This document shows positions 31,556 through 42,657 of a stretch of DNA of 64,000 nt, in pieces; within the stretch, counting starts at the first letter, position 1, and every line of letters starts with the position of its first letter. The position numbers and the translations under genes are program-made. The notes beneath the pieces were generated by a model. The model did no database searches and had not been told where the DNA came from. It worked only from the letters and a program-made list of their open reading frames with translations. The DNA comes from Blastocatellia bacterium (GTDB lineage Bacteria; Acidobacteriota; Blastocatellia; HR10; J050). Where the stretch lies: positions 1-64,000 of the forward strand of contig JALSQX010000087.1 of the NCBI GenBank assembly GCA_026985075.1, given 5' to 3'.

Positions 31556-32970
31556 ATGTACATTCGATTCGGTTCCGGCTCACCGTGTGGTATGCGGCCC
31601 TGCTGGCTCTCATGCTCATCATCTTCGGTGGAGGAGTCTATGTCGGTCTGGCGCGATATCTGAAGGCGAAAGCATCCGACCAGCTCGCCTTCCAGGCGAG
31701 GCAAATTGCCGAGACGTGGCTTCAGCGCATGAATGAGACGGGCGAAGAATACGTCGTCGATGAAATCGACGAACATCTCTCGCCACGAGCCACGCACCGC
31801 TTCATTCGACTCACGCGCGCCGATGGGTCGGTGCTCTACCAATCCGATCCCCCGCGCGATGGACGCTTCGATCCAGCGAACGTTCCTCCAGCACGCCCCC
31901 CTTACCGAGAGGGGATACGTGAGCAGCATTGGCCTGGCGACGTGGACCTGCTCATTTATGCGCTCCCCGCCTCTGTTCCTGGAGCGGGAACATTCCTCAT
32001 CGAAGTGGGCGCTCCCTATAATCAGATTGAGCGCACGCTCCAGGGTCTCGCTTTCACCTTCGCCGTCATCCTGCCACTGGCGATGATTCTGGCCATCGGC
32101 AGTGGCTATCTGCTGATGAAGCGGGCGCTGCGACCGATCGATGACATCACGAGCGCTGCCGAGAGCATCACCTCGCGAAATCTGAGCGAGCGATTGCCCG
32201 TTCCCGGCACGGGCGACGAGGTCGAACGGCTCTCTCGGACGTTGAATCGAATGATCGAGCGATTGGAGAGGTCATTTCGCCAGATCGCGCAATTCACCGC
32301 CGATGCGTCGCACGAACTGCGGACGCCGCTCACTATTCTACGTGGGGAACTGGAGGTGACCCTGCGACAGAATGCATTGGCGCCGGCGACCCGTGAAATC
32401 CTCGAGAGCATGTTAGAGGAGACCGATCGACTCTCGGAGACGGTGGAGAAACTCATGATCCTCTCCCGGCTCGACTCGGGCCAATTGAAACTCGAGTGGC
32501 AGTGGTTCGATTTGGCCGAACTCTGCCGGGACACCGTGGAGCAAATGCGCTTGCTGGCCGAGGACAAAGAGATCGAGCTGGACTGTTTCGCGCCTCCGCG
32601 CCTGGAGGTGAAGGCTGATCCGTCGCGCCTTCGTCAAATCCTGATCAATCTCATCGATAACGCCATCAAGTGTACTCCCTCCGGAGGCAGCGTGCGCGTC
32701 AGGCTGACACAACAGGCCGACCGTGCGTTCATTGAGGTGACCGATACGGGTCAGGGAATTCCGGCCGATGCCGTACCCCATATCTTCGATCGGTTCTATC
32801 GCGTTGATGAGGCCCGCTCACGAGAGTCGGGAGGTAGTGGCCTGGGATTGGCCATCACCAAGATGCTGTGCGAATTGCATGGAGGACGCATCGACGTGGA
32901 GAGCCGGCTGGGCGAAGGAACGCGCTTTCGTGTCACCATCCCTATTGGAGGAATCCATCAAGGAGGATGA
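31552..32970 (+). CDS. HAMP-domain sensor histidine kinase (heavy-metal-sensor-like)
   Basis: FTADASHELRTPLTILRGELEV H-box, NLIDNAIKCTP, SGGSGLGLAITKMLCELHGG; 4-bp overlap with the response regulator. Confidence 0.92.
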   Translation: MNVHSIRFRLTVWYAALLALMLIIFGGGVYVGLARYLKAKASDQLAFQARQIAETWLQRMNETGEEYVVDEIDEHLSPRATHRFIRLTRADGSVLYQSDPPRDGRFDPANVPPARPPYREGIREQHWPGDVDLLIYALPASVPGAGTFLIEVGAPYNQIERTLQGLAFTFAVILPLAMILAIGSGYLLMKRALRPIDDITSAAESITSRNLSERLPVPGTGDEVERLSRTLNRMIERLERSFRQIAQFTADASHELRTPLTILRGELEVTLRQNALAPATREILESMLEETDRLSETVEKLMILSRLDSGQLKLEWQWFDLAELCRDTVEQMRLLAEDKEIELDCFAPPRLEVKADPSRLRQILINLIDNAIKCTPSGGSVRVRLTQQADRAFIEVTDTGQGIPADAVPHIFDRFYRVDEARSRESGGSGLGLAITKMLCELHGGRIDVESRLGEGTRFRVTIPIGGIHQGG

Positions 32971-32972
32971 AC

Positions 32973-34328
32973 ATGCGCCAACTCGCGATCAGCCTTCTCC
33001 TGATATGTATCGGTCTTCCGCACAGCCCGGTTAGGGCTCAAGGGCATTCCTCACCCCATCCGTCGAAGCTGAGAGAGCGCCTGGAGCGACTGGAAGCCGA
33101 TCTCGATGAGGCGCTGACATTGCTCGAACGGGCGCGTCAGCGCGTCAGTGCGCTCGCCGCCGAGATCGCCGCATTGAAGGCCGAGTTGTCGCCGAACCGA
33201 GCCGAGCCTTCGGCACCCGCCCGGGCCGAGACGGTTCGACCATCCTCGCTCCCGCCATCCGTTGCTTGGCCGTCGGAACGACGCCCGGCGCTTTCGGCAT
33301 TCGCTCGGAGGATTTTGGACCCGAGACTGGGAGAAGATGAGCGTCAGCATGAACTGAGTCTGCGACCGGAGATCTTCATTCAGGCGCGGTTTTCCACCTG
33401 GCCGGAGACGGGCGCGACCATCGACGACATCGCGTCCAATTTCCGCGTCTCGCGCATCGAGACGCGCTGGTCCGGGCGCATCACCGACCGGCTCGGTCTC
33501 GGTCTGGAACTCCAGTATCATCCAGCCCCCGATGGAGCGCCCGAAGAGCTGGTCAACGACGCGTTCATCGAGTATTACCTCAACGAGCACGTCACGTTCC
33601 GCGTCGGGCAGTTCGTCAAACCATTCGGCTTCGACATCCAGCAATCTAGCGCTGTGCGCGAATCGCCCGAACGGGCTATCTTCGCCGGGTACTTCTTTCC
33701 CGGCCAGCGGGATCGGGGCGCGCTCCTGTTCGGCGATCTCGATTTCCTGGGTGTGTCTGCCCTTCGGCGCGTGCAATATTTCTTCGGCGTGCTCAACGGG
33801 AACCGCTTCTTCACCGATTCCAATCGCCAGTTGAATTATCTCGTTCGTCTGCGCAAGCGCTTCTCCTCGATGAACCTGGCGGCGGGCATATCCGCTCAAT
33901 GGGGACATCAACTCCTGCCGCCGGGCATGGCCGGGAATAATAACGAGAATGTGTTCGGTGTGGATTTCCAATACGTCTCTGGTCGGTTCGGACTCCGAGG
34001 GGAGTTCGTCGCGGGCAACATGCCCTCGACGCTCCTCGGGCTCGAACCGGAGTTCGCCCCGGCATTCCACCCGGGCAGGCATTCTTCGGGTGGAGCGCTG
34101 TTTGCTACCTATCAGCTCACCGCCAAGGATAACATTTACGCTCGCTATGATCAGTTCAACGGTGATCCGGTGACGGGACGAAACGTGCGCGCATTCAATA
34201 TCGGGTATTTTCGAACGCTCGGCGAGTCGGCGCGCATCGGCGTGGATTATCAATTCAAAAACCGGTTGTCGTTCAACGACGACGCCGTCAACACCAGGTT
34301 GCATGTGACGTGGAACATCACGTTTTAA
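32973..34328 (+). CDS. Phosphate-selective porin (OprO/OprP-like)
   Basis: Signal peptide, coiled-coil N-terminus, FRVGQFVKPFGFDIQQSSAVRESPERAI. Confidence 0.8.
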   Translation: MRQLAISLLLICIGLPHSPVRAQGHSSPHPSKLRERLERLEADLDEALTLLERARQRVSALAAEIAALKAELSPNRAEPSAPARAETVRPSSLPPSVAWPSERRPALSAFARRILDPRLGEDERQHELSLRPEIFIQARFSTWPETGATIDDIASNFRVSRIETRWSGRITDRLGLGLELQYHPAPDGAPEELVNDAFIEYYLNEHVTFRVGQFVKPFGFDIQQSSAVRESPERAIFAGYFFPGQRDRGALLFGDLDFLGVSALRRVQYFFGVLNGNRFFTDSNRQLNYLVRLRKRFSSMNLAAGISAQWGHQLLPPGMAGNNNENVFGVDFQYVSGRFGLRGEFVAGNMPSTLLGLEPEFAPAFHPGRHSSGGALFATYQLTAKDNIYARYDQFNGDPVTGRNVRAFNIGYFRTLGESARIGVDYQFKNRLSFNDDAVNTRLHVTWNITF

Positions 34329-34511
34329 TCTCGTCTGCGTGCTTGTCGTTATGGTCAATCGTGGAGCAGGAAAACCACCGGATCGTCGCGCGCGCCACCG
34401 AGCGTGCTGTCCAAAGCATCGTTCATGGGCTCGCGCGCGCCACGACGGATGAAAAGCGAGATAGCACAAGCCGTCAGCTTGTGCTCCATGTTTTCGAAGG
34501 AGGGATACCTT

Positions 34512-35306
34512 ATGAGAGAAGAGAGAACGCCTCGCCATGATATATGGATGGTTGTCTGTTTACTTCTCTTCGCTCTCGGCTCCTTCGCCTGCCAGCGCCC
34601 CGAGCGTCAATCGAGCACCGATATCGGTAAAAAGGCTCGGGCGACGGTCGCGGAGCAGCAGCGCGAGGAAGCTGGAGCGGAAGACGAGAATGAACGACGG
34701 GAAGAAACCGAGTCGGAGGAGAAAGCGATGACGTTCAACTTCGACCGAGAGGGGCCCGGCGCTTTGCCGCCCGGATGGTCTGGTCATCGAACCGGTCAGG
34801 GGCCGCTTCCCGAGTGGAAAGTCCTTGCCGATCCGACGGCACCGAGTCCACCTCATGTCCTCGCTCAAGTATCCACGAAGGGCGCCGGATACTACTTCGC
34901 TCTGGCCGTCGCCGATCACACGCATTACAAGGATGTGGAGATCGAAGTCAAATTCAAAGCAGTTGAAGGACGAGAAGATCGAGGGGGTGGCCCCGTTTGG
35001 CGCTACCGCGATGCAAACAATTACTACATCGCTCGAGCGAATCCACTGGAGAATAATTTCCGCGTCTACAAGGTCGTTGACGGTCGACGCCGAATGCTCC
35101 GGAGCGCCAGTCTACGAATCACCAGCGGTCAGTGGCACACCATCAAGGTGGAACACAAGGGAACGCATATCACCTGTTTCTATGACGGGAAGAAATACCT
35201 GGAAGTGGACGATGACACGTTCCAGACGGCCGGCAAGGTGGGATTGTGGACGAAAGCTGATGCCGTGACATACTTTGACGATTTCACCTGCCGTGACATA
35301 CTTTGA
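34512..35306 (+). CDS. Putative lipoprotein with LamG/DUF1080-like domain
   Basis: Lipobox-like LGSFAC; HYKDVEIEVKFKAVEGREDRGGGPVWRYRDANNYYIARANPLENNFRVYKV. Confidence 0.7.
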   Translation: MREERTPRHDIWMVVCLLLFALGSFACQRPERQSSTDIGKKARATVAEQQREEAGAEDENERREETESEEKAMTFNFDREGPGALPPGWSGHRTGQGPLPEWKVLADPTAPSPPHVLAQVSTKGAGYYFALAVADHTHYKDVEIEVKFKAVEGREDRGGGPVWRYRDANNYYIARANPLENNFRVYKVVDGRRRMLRSASLRITSGQWHTIKVEHKGTHITCFYDGKKYLEVDDDTFQTAGKVGLWTKADAVTYFDDFTCRDIL

Positions 35307-35326
35307 GATCTCACCGTGGAAGAGAA

Positions 35327-37690
35327 ATGAGTCGATCGCACCTCATGTCACGCATGATCCTGAGAGCCTCGGCAAACGAGTGGACGCGCGGTGGAGCGCT
35401 CGCCCGTCTAGCGCGCTGGCGCGGGCGGGTGCTCCATCGCGCGCTCTTCGGGCGCTCGCCGTGGACCGTGAAGGTCTCCCAGCAGGCCTTCCGCTGCCTG
35501 ACGTCGATGGTCATCGTGGTGGTCCTCTTCATACTGTGGGAGGTGGGCGCCGTGGCATCTCGCACGAGGAAGAACGTGCCCAGCGACCCCAAGCGAGCCG
35601 AAGTGATTCGCGTCCATTCTCGCATCTCCGTGGACGGCGTGCTCGACGAGCCTGATTGGGCCGAAGTGGAGCCCATCGGCCCGCTGATTCAGAGGGAACC
35701 CCGGCCGGGCGCGGAGGCCACCGAGCCCACCGAAGTGAAACTTCTCTACGACCGGCAGAATCTCTACATCGGCGTGATGTGCTACGACTCGGAGCCACAG
35801 CAGATCATCGCCACCCAGATGGCGCGCGATGCCGACCTCTCGGCGGATGATCGTATCGAGATCATCATCGACACCTTCCACGATCGCCGCAATGCGTTTT
35901 ATTTCGCCACTAATCCGGCCGGCGCCCTCGTCGATGCGCTCATCACCGAGAACGGTCAGTTCAACAGAGAATGGGACGCCATATGGAATGTGCGCACGCA
36001 CAGATCCGATCGTGGCTGGAGCGCGGAATTTGCCATTCCCTTCAAGAGCCTGAGCTTCAAGCGCGGCCAGAGGGAATGGGGATTCAACATCTCTCGCACC
36101 ATCAAGCGAAAGCTGGAGGAGGACCGTTGGGCAGCACCTCGACTGGACGTGCGCTTCTTTCAGGTCTCCGAAGCGGGTGAGATCTATGGCTTGACCGATA
36201 TCGAGCAAGGACGGGGGTTGGATGTCCGTCCCTTCCTCTCCGGTAAAGGTCTTCACAGCGGAGATTCGGGACATACGGCAACGATGGGCAAAGGGGGGGT
36301 CGATATTTTCTATAACCTCACGCCCAACCTGAAGTTGACCACGACATTGAATACTGACTTCGCCGAAACAGAAGTGGATGCCCGACAGATCAATCTCACG
36401 CGCTTCCCCTTGTTCTTTCCCGAGAAGCGCGCTTTCTTCCTGGAGAATGCCGGCGTGTTCAACTTCTCTGATCTTTCCGCCTTTTTCCGCCGGCCCGATC
36501 TCATTCCTTTCTTCAGTCGGCGCATTGGGTTGTTGCGCGGTCAGGAAGTGCCCATCTCAGTGGGAACCAAGTTGACGGGGAAAGCCGGACGCTACGATAT
36601 CGGGGCGCTGTGGGTGCGCACGCGGGCGACGGATGCCGTGACGGCCAAGAACTTCTTCGTCGCTCGCGTGAAACGAAATATCCTCACTCAATCGTATATC
36701 GGCGGCATCTTCACCGATGGCGATCCGGCCAACCCGACGTCGAGCCGCACATTTGGAGCCGACCTCCGTCTGGCCACTTCCAACTTCCTCGGGCGCGAGC
36801 GAAACTTCGAGGTCAACACTTACTGGCTCAAGACGAGCAACGAAGGCGTCAAGGGCCCGGACAACTCGTTCGGCTTCAGCGTCAGGTATCCCAATGACCT
36901 GTTGAGTTTGGGAATGAGTTGGCGACAGATCGAGCGGGACTTCAGGCCGGCGTTGGGATTCGTCCCGCGAACCGATGTGAGGAAGCTCAACCTCTCGGCC
37001 GTATTCAGCCCTCGACCCAAACACTTCCTCAATATCCGGCAGATGTTCCACGAGTTCTTCTTCACTCGATTCACCCGATTGGACAAAGGTCGCGTGGAGA
37101 GCTGGCGTCTGTTCACCGCTCCCATCAATTGGCGATTCAACTCCGGGGACCGCATCGAATTCAATTATATGCCCGTATTCGAGCGGTTGTTCGAGCCTTT
37201 CGAAATCTCCGACGGCGTCATTTTGCCGCCCGGGGATTACCGCTTCACTCGATGGCGGGCCGAATTCGGCACCGCCTCGAAGCGCCCCTGGAGAATCGAA
37301 GGGACCTGGTGGTTTGGCACCTACTGGTCGGGTCGCGCCGACCAGATTGAGACGTCATTCCAGTACAAACTGGCGCCCCATCTCCGGGTGACGCTGGATA
37401 CCGAGCAGACCTTCGCCCGGCTCAAGGAAGGGCGTTTCGTGGCCCGCATCTTCAGCCTCCGTGCCGACTATTCGGTCTCGCCATTTTTGACCTTCTTCAA
37501 TCTCGTGCAGTTCGACAACGAGTCGAGGAACCTCGGTTGGCAGAGTCGCATTCGATGGATCTTGCGGCCGGGTAATGAACTCTTCTTCGTGTTCAATCAA
37601 GGCTACCGTCAGGATGAGCGCGGCGGGTTGCATTTCCGACCGACCGATACCAAGCTGGCCGTCAAGTTTCAGTACACGTTTCGATTTTAG
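35327..37690 (+). CDS. DUF5916-like outer-membrane protein with N-terminal CBM9-like domain
   Basis: ISVDGVLDEPDWAEVEPIGPLIQREPRPGAEATEPTEVKLLYDRQNLYIGVMCYD and repeated amphipathic beta segments. Confidence 0.8.
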   Translation: MSRSHLMSRMILRASANEWTRGGALARLARWRGRVLHRALFGRSPWTVKVSQQAFRCLTSMVIVVVLFILWEVGAVASRTRKNVPSDPKRAEVIRVHSRISVDGVLDEPDWAEVEPIGPLIQREPRPGAEATEPTEVKLLYDRQNLYIGVMCYDSEPQQIIATQMARDADLSADDRIEIIIDTFHDRRNAFYFATNPAGALVDALITENGQFNREWDAIWNVRTHRSDRGWSAEFAIPFKSLSFKRGQREWGFNISRTIKRKLEEDRWAAPRLDVRFFQVSEAGEIYGLTDIEQGRGLDVRPFLSGKGLHSGDSGHTATMGKGGVDIFYNLTPNLKLTTTLNTDFAETEVDARQINLTRFPLFFPEKRAFFLENAGVFNFSDLSAFFRRPDLIPFFSRRIGLLRGQEVPISVGTKLTGKAGRYDIGALWVRTRATDAVTAKNFFVARVKRNILTQSYIGGIFTDGDPANPTSSRTFGADLRLATSNFLGRERNFEVNTYWLKTSNEGVKGPDNSFGFSVRYPNDLLSLGMSWRQIERDFRPALGFVPRTDVRKLNLSAVFSPRPKHFLNIRQMFHEFFFTRFTRLDKGRVESWRLFTAPINWRFNSGDRIEFNYMPVFERLFEPFEISDGVILPPGDYRFTRWRAEFGTASKRPWRIEGTWWFGTYWSGRADQIETSFQYKLAPHLRVTLDTEQTFARLKEGRFVARIFSLRADYSVSPFLTFFNLVQFDNESRNLGWQSRIRWILRPGNELFFVFNQGYRQDERGGLHFRPTDTKLAVKFQYTFRF

Positions 37691-37767
37691 ACGCTCTTGG
37701 ATGTCTGGGACATGATGGGTGACGCGCCAGTATATCCATCAACGACGAACGCATAAGGAGATGGACG

Positions 37768-38778
37768 ATGAACGATGACAATGCCAAGAGAGGAGCGATG
37801 GACGAGGGCATCATCCGGTCCAGGGAGTGGCGTCCGCTGTCCGCGGCTCTGTCGCTTTTGCTCGCCGCGATGTGCGCCACGCTGACCGCCTGCGCCGCTC
37901 GCGAGGGGACGGAGGAACCATCCCCCATCCAACAACGACAATCCGTCAAAGCTGTGGACTGGAAGGCCGTAGCCCGAGCCATGGGCGTCCCCGGGACGAT
38001 GCAACCGGGCGGTGTCTTCAAATTCAGTCTGCCGCGACGCGATCTCCGGGTCACCGTTGGCGGCCTGCCGATCAAACCGGCGCTGGCGCTCGGCTCCTGG
38101 GTGGCTTTCAAGCAGATAGGCAACGAGACGATGGCGCTGGGCGACCTCGTGCTCACCCAGGACGAAGTCAGCCCGGTGATGATGAAGCTTCAGCAGGGCG
38201 GTATCGAGCAGACGGCGCTACACAATCACCTGCTCAACGAGTCCCCGCGCGTGATGTACATGCACATCCGTGGCCGTGGTGATCCAGTGAAGATGGCCCA
38301 GGCCATCCGCGCAGCACTGGCTTTGACCAAGACGCCGTTTCCCACGCCGGCCGGTCGTGCTCAGCCTCAGAAGTTGGGGATTGACACCAAGCAGCTCGAC
38401 CACATCATTGGGCGCAGCGGTAAATGGAGCAGCGGCGTTTATAAGTTCGGCATCCCACGCGCCGAGAAGATCATGGTCGGCGGGATGGACGTGCCGCCTG
38501 CGATGGGCGTGGCGACGTCGCTCAACTTCCAACCCACGGGCGGAGGGAACGCCGCCATCACCGGCGACTTCGTGCTCAGAGCCAGTGAAGTCAATCCCGT
38601 GATTCGCGCGTTACAAGGGTATGGCATCGCCGTGACAGCATTGCATAGCCACATGCTCACCGAAGAGCCGCGCCTCTTCTTCATGCATTTCTGGGCCATC
38701 GGCGACGCCACCGAACTGGCCCGCGGGCTTCGCGCAGCCCTGGACAGGACGAACGCGGTCATGAGTCGGGCAAAATAA
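37768..38778 (+). CDS. DUF1259-like protein (two tandem domains), lipoprotein-like
   Basis: Two internal copies of the VFKFSLPRRDLRVTVGG...ALHNHLL...MYMHIRG / VYKFGIPRAEKIMVGG...ALHSHML...FFMHFW pattern. Confidence 0.8.
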   Translation: MNDDNAKRGAMDEGIIRSREWRPLSAALSLLLAAMCATLTACAAREGTEEPSPIQQRQSVKAVDWKAVARAMGVPGTMQPGGVFKFSLPRRDLRVTVGGLPIKPALALGSWVAFKQIGNETMALGDLVLTQDEVSPVMMKLQQGGIEQTALHNHLLNESPRVMYMHIRGRGDPVKMAQAIRAALALTKTPFPTPAGRAQPQKLGIDTKQLDHIIGRSGKWSSGVYKFGIPRAEKIMVGGMDVPPAMGVATSLNFQPTGGGNAAITGDFVLRASEVNPVIRALQGYGIAVTALHSHMLTEEPRLFFMHFWAIGDATELARGLRAALDRTNAVMSRAK

Positions 38779-38800
38779 CTCTACCCGGAGGAGAGTAGGG

Positions 38801-39832
38801 ATGAAAAGAGCCCATATGAAGCGGGGGTGGGCCATCCTCACAATGATCACAGCTCTCGTGGGGTACCTCGGTTGCTATAGAACCGCTCAGCGCTCGGACA
38901 CGGTCACGGTCTACGTCAGCGAGGATGAGGTGTTTTCCGAGCCCATACTCAAAGATTTCGAGCGGGAGACGGGCATAAAAGTTCAGGCAGTGTACGATAC
39001 TGAGGAAGCCAAAAGTACGGGGGTGATGAATCGGCTCATCGCCGAACAGGACAACCCGCAGGCCGACGTCTATTGGGCCAACGAACCGATCCGAGCCGAG
39101 GTCCTGAAACAGAAAGGCATTTCCGCTCCCTACGTTTCTCCCAATGCTGCGGACATCCCCGCCGCGTTTAAGGACCCTGAAGGCTACTGGACGGGCTTTT
39201 CCGCCAGGGCCCGAGTGCTGATAGTCAACAACAAGGTGAACCCCAAACCTCATTCCATCCTGGCCTACACAGACCCTCGTTGGAGAGGGAGAGCGGTGAT
39301 CGCGAATCCTCTTTTTGGAACCACGACGGTTGAGATCGCGGCCCTGTTCACCATCTGGGGTGAGGACCGGGCAATGGCATTCATGGCGGAGATGAAGAAA
39401 AACGGTGTCGCGATTTCGCCAAGCAACGGCGAGAGCGCCGACTTCGTGGCCTCCGGACAGTTCGATTTCAGCCTGGTGGACAGCGATGATGTGGTCAGTC
39501 GCCTCAGGCGGGGTGAGCCGGTTGAAATGATTTACCCGGATCAGGGCGAAAACGAGATCGGATGTTTGATCGTGCCCAACGCCGTGGTCCTCATCAAAGG
39601 CGCACCGCACCCGGATGCCGCCCGGAGGCTCATCGACACCTTGCTCTCCAAAGCCACGGAGCGGAAGCTGGCCTTCGCCGATTGCGCCCAGATTCCCCTG
39701 CATCCCGGCGTTGAAACCCCTCCGGACGTGATGCGCCTCGACAAGATGCATGTGATGAGCGTGAATTATGCCGACGTCGCCAGAAAAATGATGGAGATTC
39801 AGCCATATCTCAAAAGGTGGGCGGGGCTCTGA
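38801..39832 (+). CDS. Ferric-type ABC transporter substrate-binding protein
   Basis: VTVYVSEDEVFSEPILKDFERETGIKVQAVYDTEEAKS; upstream of permease and ATPase. Confidence 0.87.
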   Translation: MKRAHMKRGWAILTMITALVGYLGCYRTAQRSDTVTVYVSEDEVFSEPILKDFERETGIKVQAVYDTEEAKSTGVMNRLIAEQDNPQADVYWANEPIRAEVLKQKGISAPYVSPNAADIPAAFKDPEGYWTGFSARARVLIVNNKVNPKPHSILAYTDPRWRGRAVIANPLFGTTTVEIAALFTIWGEDRAMAFMAEMKKNGVAISPSNGESADFVASGQFDFSLVDSDDVVSRLRRGEPVEMIYPDQGENEIGCLIVPNAVVLIKGAPHPDAARRLIDTLLSKATERKLAFADCAQIPLHPGVETPPDVMRLDKMHVMSVNYADVARKMMEIQPYLKRWAGL

Positions 39833-39878
39833 AAATCGAGTCACGTCCCTCAACGCGTGGCCTCATGACCAGCAACCT

Positions 39879-41474
39879 ATGGCCAAGCGACTCGTGCTCA
39901 CATCCGTCGCCATCCTCCTGGCTGTGGCCGGGCTCTTACCCATCCTGGCCATGCTCGTCAAGAGCGTGATGGTGGATGACCATTTCAGCTTGGCGTTCTA
40001 CCAGGAACTGCTCGCCTCCGGGCGCGAGGTGACTCTGATGAGACACAGTATGGCTCTGTCGACACTGACCACCCTGTTTGCCACGGTCATCGGGCTGCCG
40101 CTGGGCATTCTTCTGGCAAAAACCGACTTGCCGTTGCGCCAGCTCTTTATCCTGCTGTTCACCATTCCCCTGCTGGTGCCGCCGTACATCACTGCTGTCT
40201 CCTGGTTCAACCTGCTGGGGCGCGACGGGCTGCTGGCGCGATACCTGGACCCGTCCCTGGCCAAGACGACGTCGGCCTGGCTTTTTGGCCTGCCGGGGTG
40301 CACGTTGGTTCTTTCCTCGACTTTCCTGCCGATCGTGATGCTGTTGACCATCGCCTCCTTGAAGACGGTCAACCCGCGTCTTGAAGAGGCGGGTCAACTG
40401 GTGGCCGGATGGTTCAGCGTGCTCAGGGGAATCACGATCCCTCTGATTCTTCCGGGCGTACTGCTAGCTGCCATGCTGGTGTTCCTTCTGACGTTTGGGG
40501 AGTTTGGTGTTCCCGCCTTCCTCGGATATGATGTCTTTCCGGTGGAGAGTTTCACGCAGTTTTCCGCCTTTTACAATTTTAGCGCGGCCACCGCCGCTGC
40601 GATTCCCTTGGCCGTCGTCGCGTTCCTGGTTCTTGCTGCCGAGCGGTTCTTCATGCGCGAAAAGACGGATCAGTTGCGACCGGCGCCTGATGGTGAACAA
40701 CGGTCCTTCATCGGACTGGGACCGCTGCGCCGATGGGTGTTGGCTCTGGTGAGTCTCCTTTGCCTCATCATCGTGGTCGTGCCGGTGCTCGCCTTGCTCC
40801 TCCAGTCGGCCACCACGTCGGCCTATGTCGAAGCGTTGAACAGAGCTGGCCACAGCCTTCTTCGCAGCGTCGTGTATGCCCTCGTCGGAGCGACGCTGCT
40901 CACCTCGGTCGGGTTCCTCTCGGGCTATTTGATTCAGACCCGAACATTGCCCTTCTGGCGCAGCGTTGATGCGTTGACCATTTTTCTTTTTGCCTTGCCC
41001 AGCACGGTGACCGGAATCGGGTTGATCAGTCTGTGGAACAGGCCCTGGACAAACTTCATTTATACGACGCCGGCGATCATCATCCTGGGGTATCTGGCCA
41101 AGTACACGGCCCTGACCAGCCGCATCACCGTATCGACGCTGGCCCAGATTCCCTCTTCGATGGAGGAAGCCGCCCAGGTCGTCGGTGCGGGATGGGTTCG
41201 GCGGATGGGAGTGATCGTCGCGCCTCTGGCCAGACATGGGCTGGTCGCCGGGTGGTTGGTCGGCTACATCTTCTGCTTGCGAGATATGGGCATCACCATG
41301 ATGGTGTATCCGCCGGGCCACGAGACCCTTCCTGTCCGCATTTTCACCCTCATGGCCAACGGGTCGCCTCAGCTCATTGCTGCGCTGTGTGTGATCATGA
41401 TCGTGGCGACGCTCCTGCCCCTGAGCATGCTCTGGATGGTATTCAGAACGGCGATGAGGGGAGGTGCTCGATGA
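39879..41474 (+). CDS. Ferric-type ABC transporter permease
   Basis: Duplicated permease fold with EEAAQVVGAGWVRRMGVIVAPL EAA loop. Confidence 0.88.
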   Translation: MAKRLVLTSVAILLAVAGLLPILAMLVKSVMVDDHFSLAFYQELLASGREVTLMRHSMALSTLTTLFATVIGLPLGILLAKTDLPLRQLFILLFTIPLLVPPYITAVSWFNLLGRDGLLARYLDPSLAKTTSAWLFGLPGCTLVLSSTFLPIVMLLTIASLKTVNPRLEEAGQLVAGWFSVLRGITIPLILPGVLLAAMLVFLLTFGEFGVPAFLGYDVFPVESFTQFSAFYNFSAATAAAIPLAVVAFLVLAAERFFMREKTDQLRPAPDGEQRSFIGLGPLRRWVLALVSLLCLIIVVVPVLALLLQSATTSAYVEALNRAGHSLLRSVVYALVGATLLTSVGFLSGYLIQTRTLPFWRSVDALTIFLFALPSTVTGIGLISLWNRPWTNFIYTTPAIIILGYLAKYTALTSRITVSTLAQIPSSMEEAAQVVGAGWVRRMGVIVAPLARHGLVAGWLVGYIFCLRDMGITMMVYPPGHETLPVRIFTLMANGSPQLIAALCVIMIVATLLPLSMLWMVFRTAMRGGAR

Positions 41475-42223
41475 AGATGGTCACATTTCGCGAGGTCTCA
41501 AAATATTACAGCGGTCGAGCGGCAGTGCGCGACTTCTCTCTGGAGGTAGAGGAAGGCGAGCGCCTCGTCATTCTGGGTCCATCCGGATGTGGAAAATCCA
41601 CCCTGCTGCGGCTGGTTGCGGGCTTCATTCCACCCGACTCAGGAAGCATCGCGATCCAGGGAGACATCGTTGCCGCAGATGGCCAGATCATGAAGTCACC
41701 GGAGAAGCGCGGCGTCGGCATGGTGTTCCAGGACCTGGCGTTGTGGCCACACCTCACGGTGAAAGGGAATCTGGCCTTCGGCTTGAAGGCCAGGGGCATT
41801 CCGAAAAAAGAGCGTGAGCAGCGCATCGGCGAGATTGTCCGCCTCGTGCAACTGGAAGAGTACATTCGAGCGAAGCCCGCGGAATTATCCGGCGGCCAGC
41901 AGCAGCGCGTGGCGCTGGCCCGGGCACTGGTCCTCCAACCAAGAGTGCTGTTGATGGATGAACCGCTTTCCAGCCTCGACCTGGAGCTCAGTGTCCGGCT
42001 TCGAGGGGAGGTTCTCAGGCTTCAGCGGCGTCTCGGCTTCACCCTTCTCTACGTCACGCACGATCGAGAGGAGGCTTTCGACATCGGCACTCGCGTCGTC
42101 ATGATGAAGGGGGATGGGAGAATCGAGCGAATCGGATCAGTGGAGCAAGTGCGGGCGTACTTTCAGGCCAGGGCAACCGCATCTCACCTGATTCGTCAGA
42201 ATCTCAACGACCGCAGCGCATAA
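41471..42223 (+). CDS. ABC transporter ATP-binding protein
   Basis: GPSGCGKSTLLRLVAG Walker A, LSGGQQQRVALARAL, LLMDEPLSSLD; ATGA overlap with permease stop. Confidence 0.95.
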   Translation: MKMVTFREVSKYYSGRAAVRDFSLEVEEGERLVILGPSGCGKSTLLRLVAGFIPPDSGSIAIQGDIVAADGQIMKSPEKRGVGMVFQDLALWPHLTVKGNLAFGLKARGIPKKEREQRIGEIVRLVQLEEYIRAKPAELSGGQQQRVALARALVLQPRVLLMDEPLSSLDLELSVRLRGEVLRLQRRLGFTLLYVTHDREEAFDIGTRVVMMKGDGRIERIGSVEQVRAYFQARATASHLIRQNLNDRSA

Positions 42224-42657
42224 CATACCGCACAAGAGCCCGAAGCCCGGCGCAGAGAACTTGGGAGAGCACCGCCATCTTCGGGCCCACCGGTCGAGCC
42301 GTTGTCTCAGACCTGGCCCGAGCCGAGGAGCAAAAAGAGCGATGAGGAACATCTTTTGCGGCCACTGCTGGAGCATGAGTTCGCTCATGGGCGGATACTC
42401 GATCTTCGGGACGTCATTTCGTTGACCGCCTGGCGCCCGTGACATCGTTGGACCGCCGACCTCGGGCCTGACGCTAACTCGCCCAAGTCAAGCGGAGCCA
42501 TCTTTCATCCTTCCTCTTCGTCTCGGCGGGCGCGCTTCGCTCAAGGGATCAAAGAGGTAACCAGCCATCGCGGCATTATGACCACCAGCATCGTTGAAGT
42601 GCTGTGCGGTTTGGCCGATGGATCAGTGGACCCTTTTTCCTATATGTGCCACGCGCA

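Noticed and set aside
42137-42445. Minus-strand ORF 42137-42445
   Set aside because: Overlaps the ABC ATPase end and has no recognisable motif.
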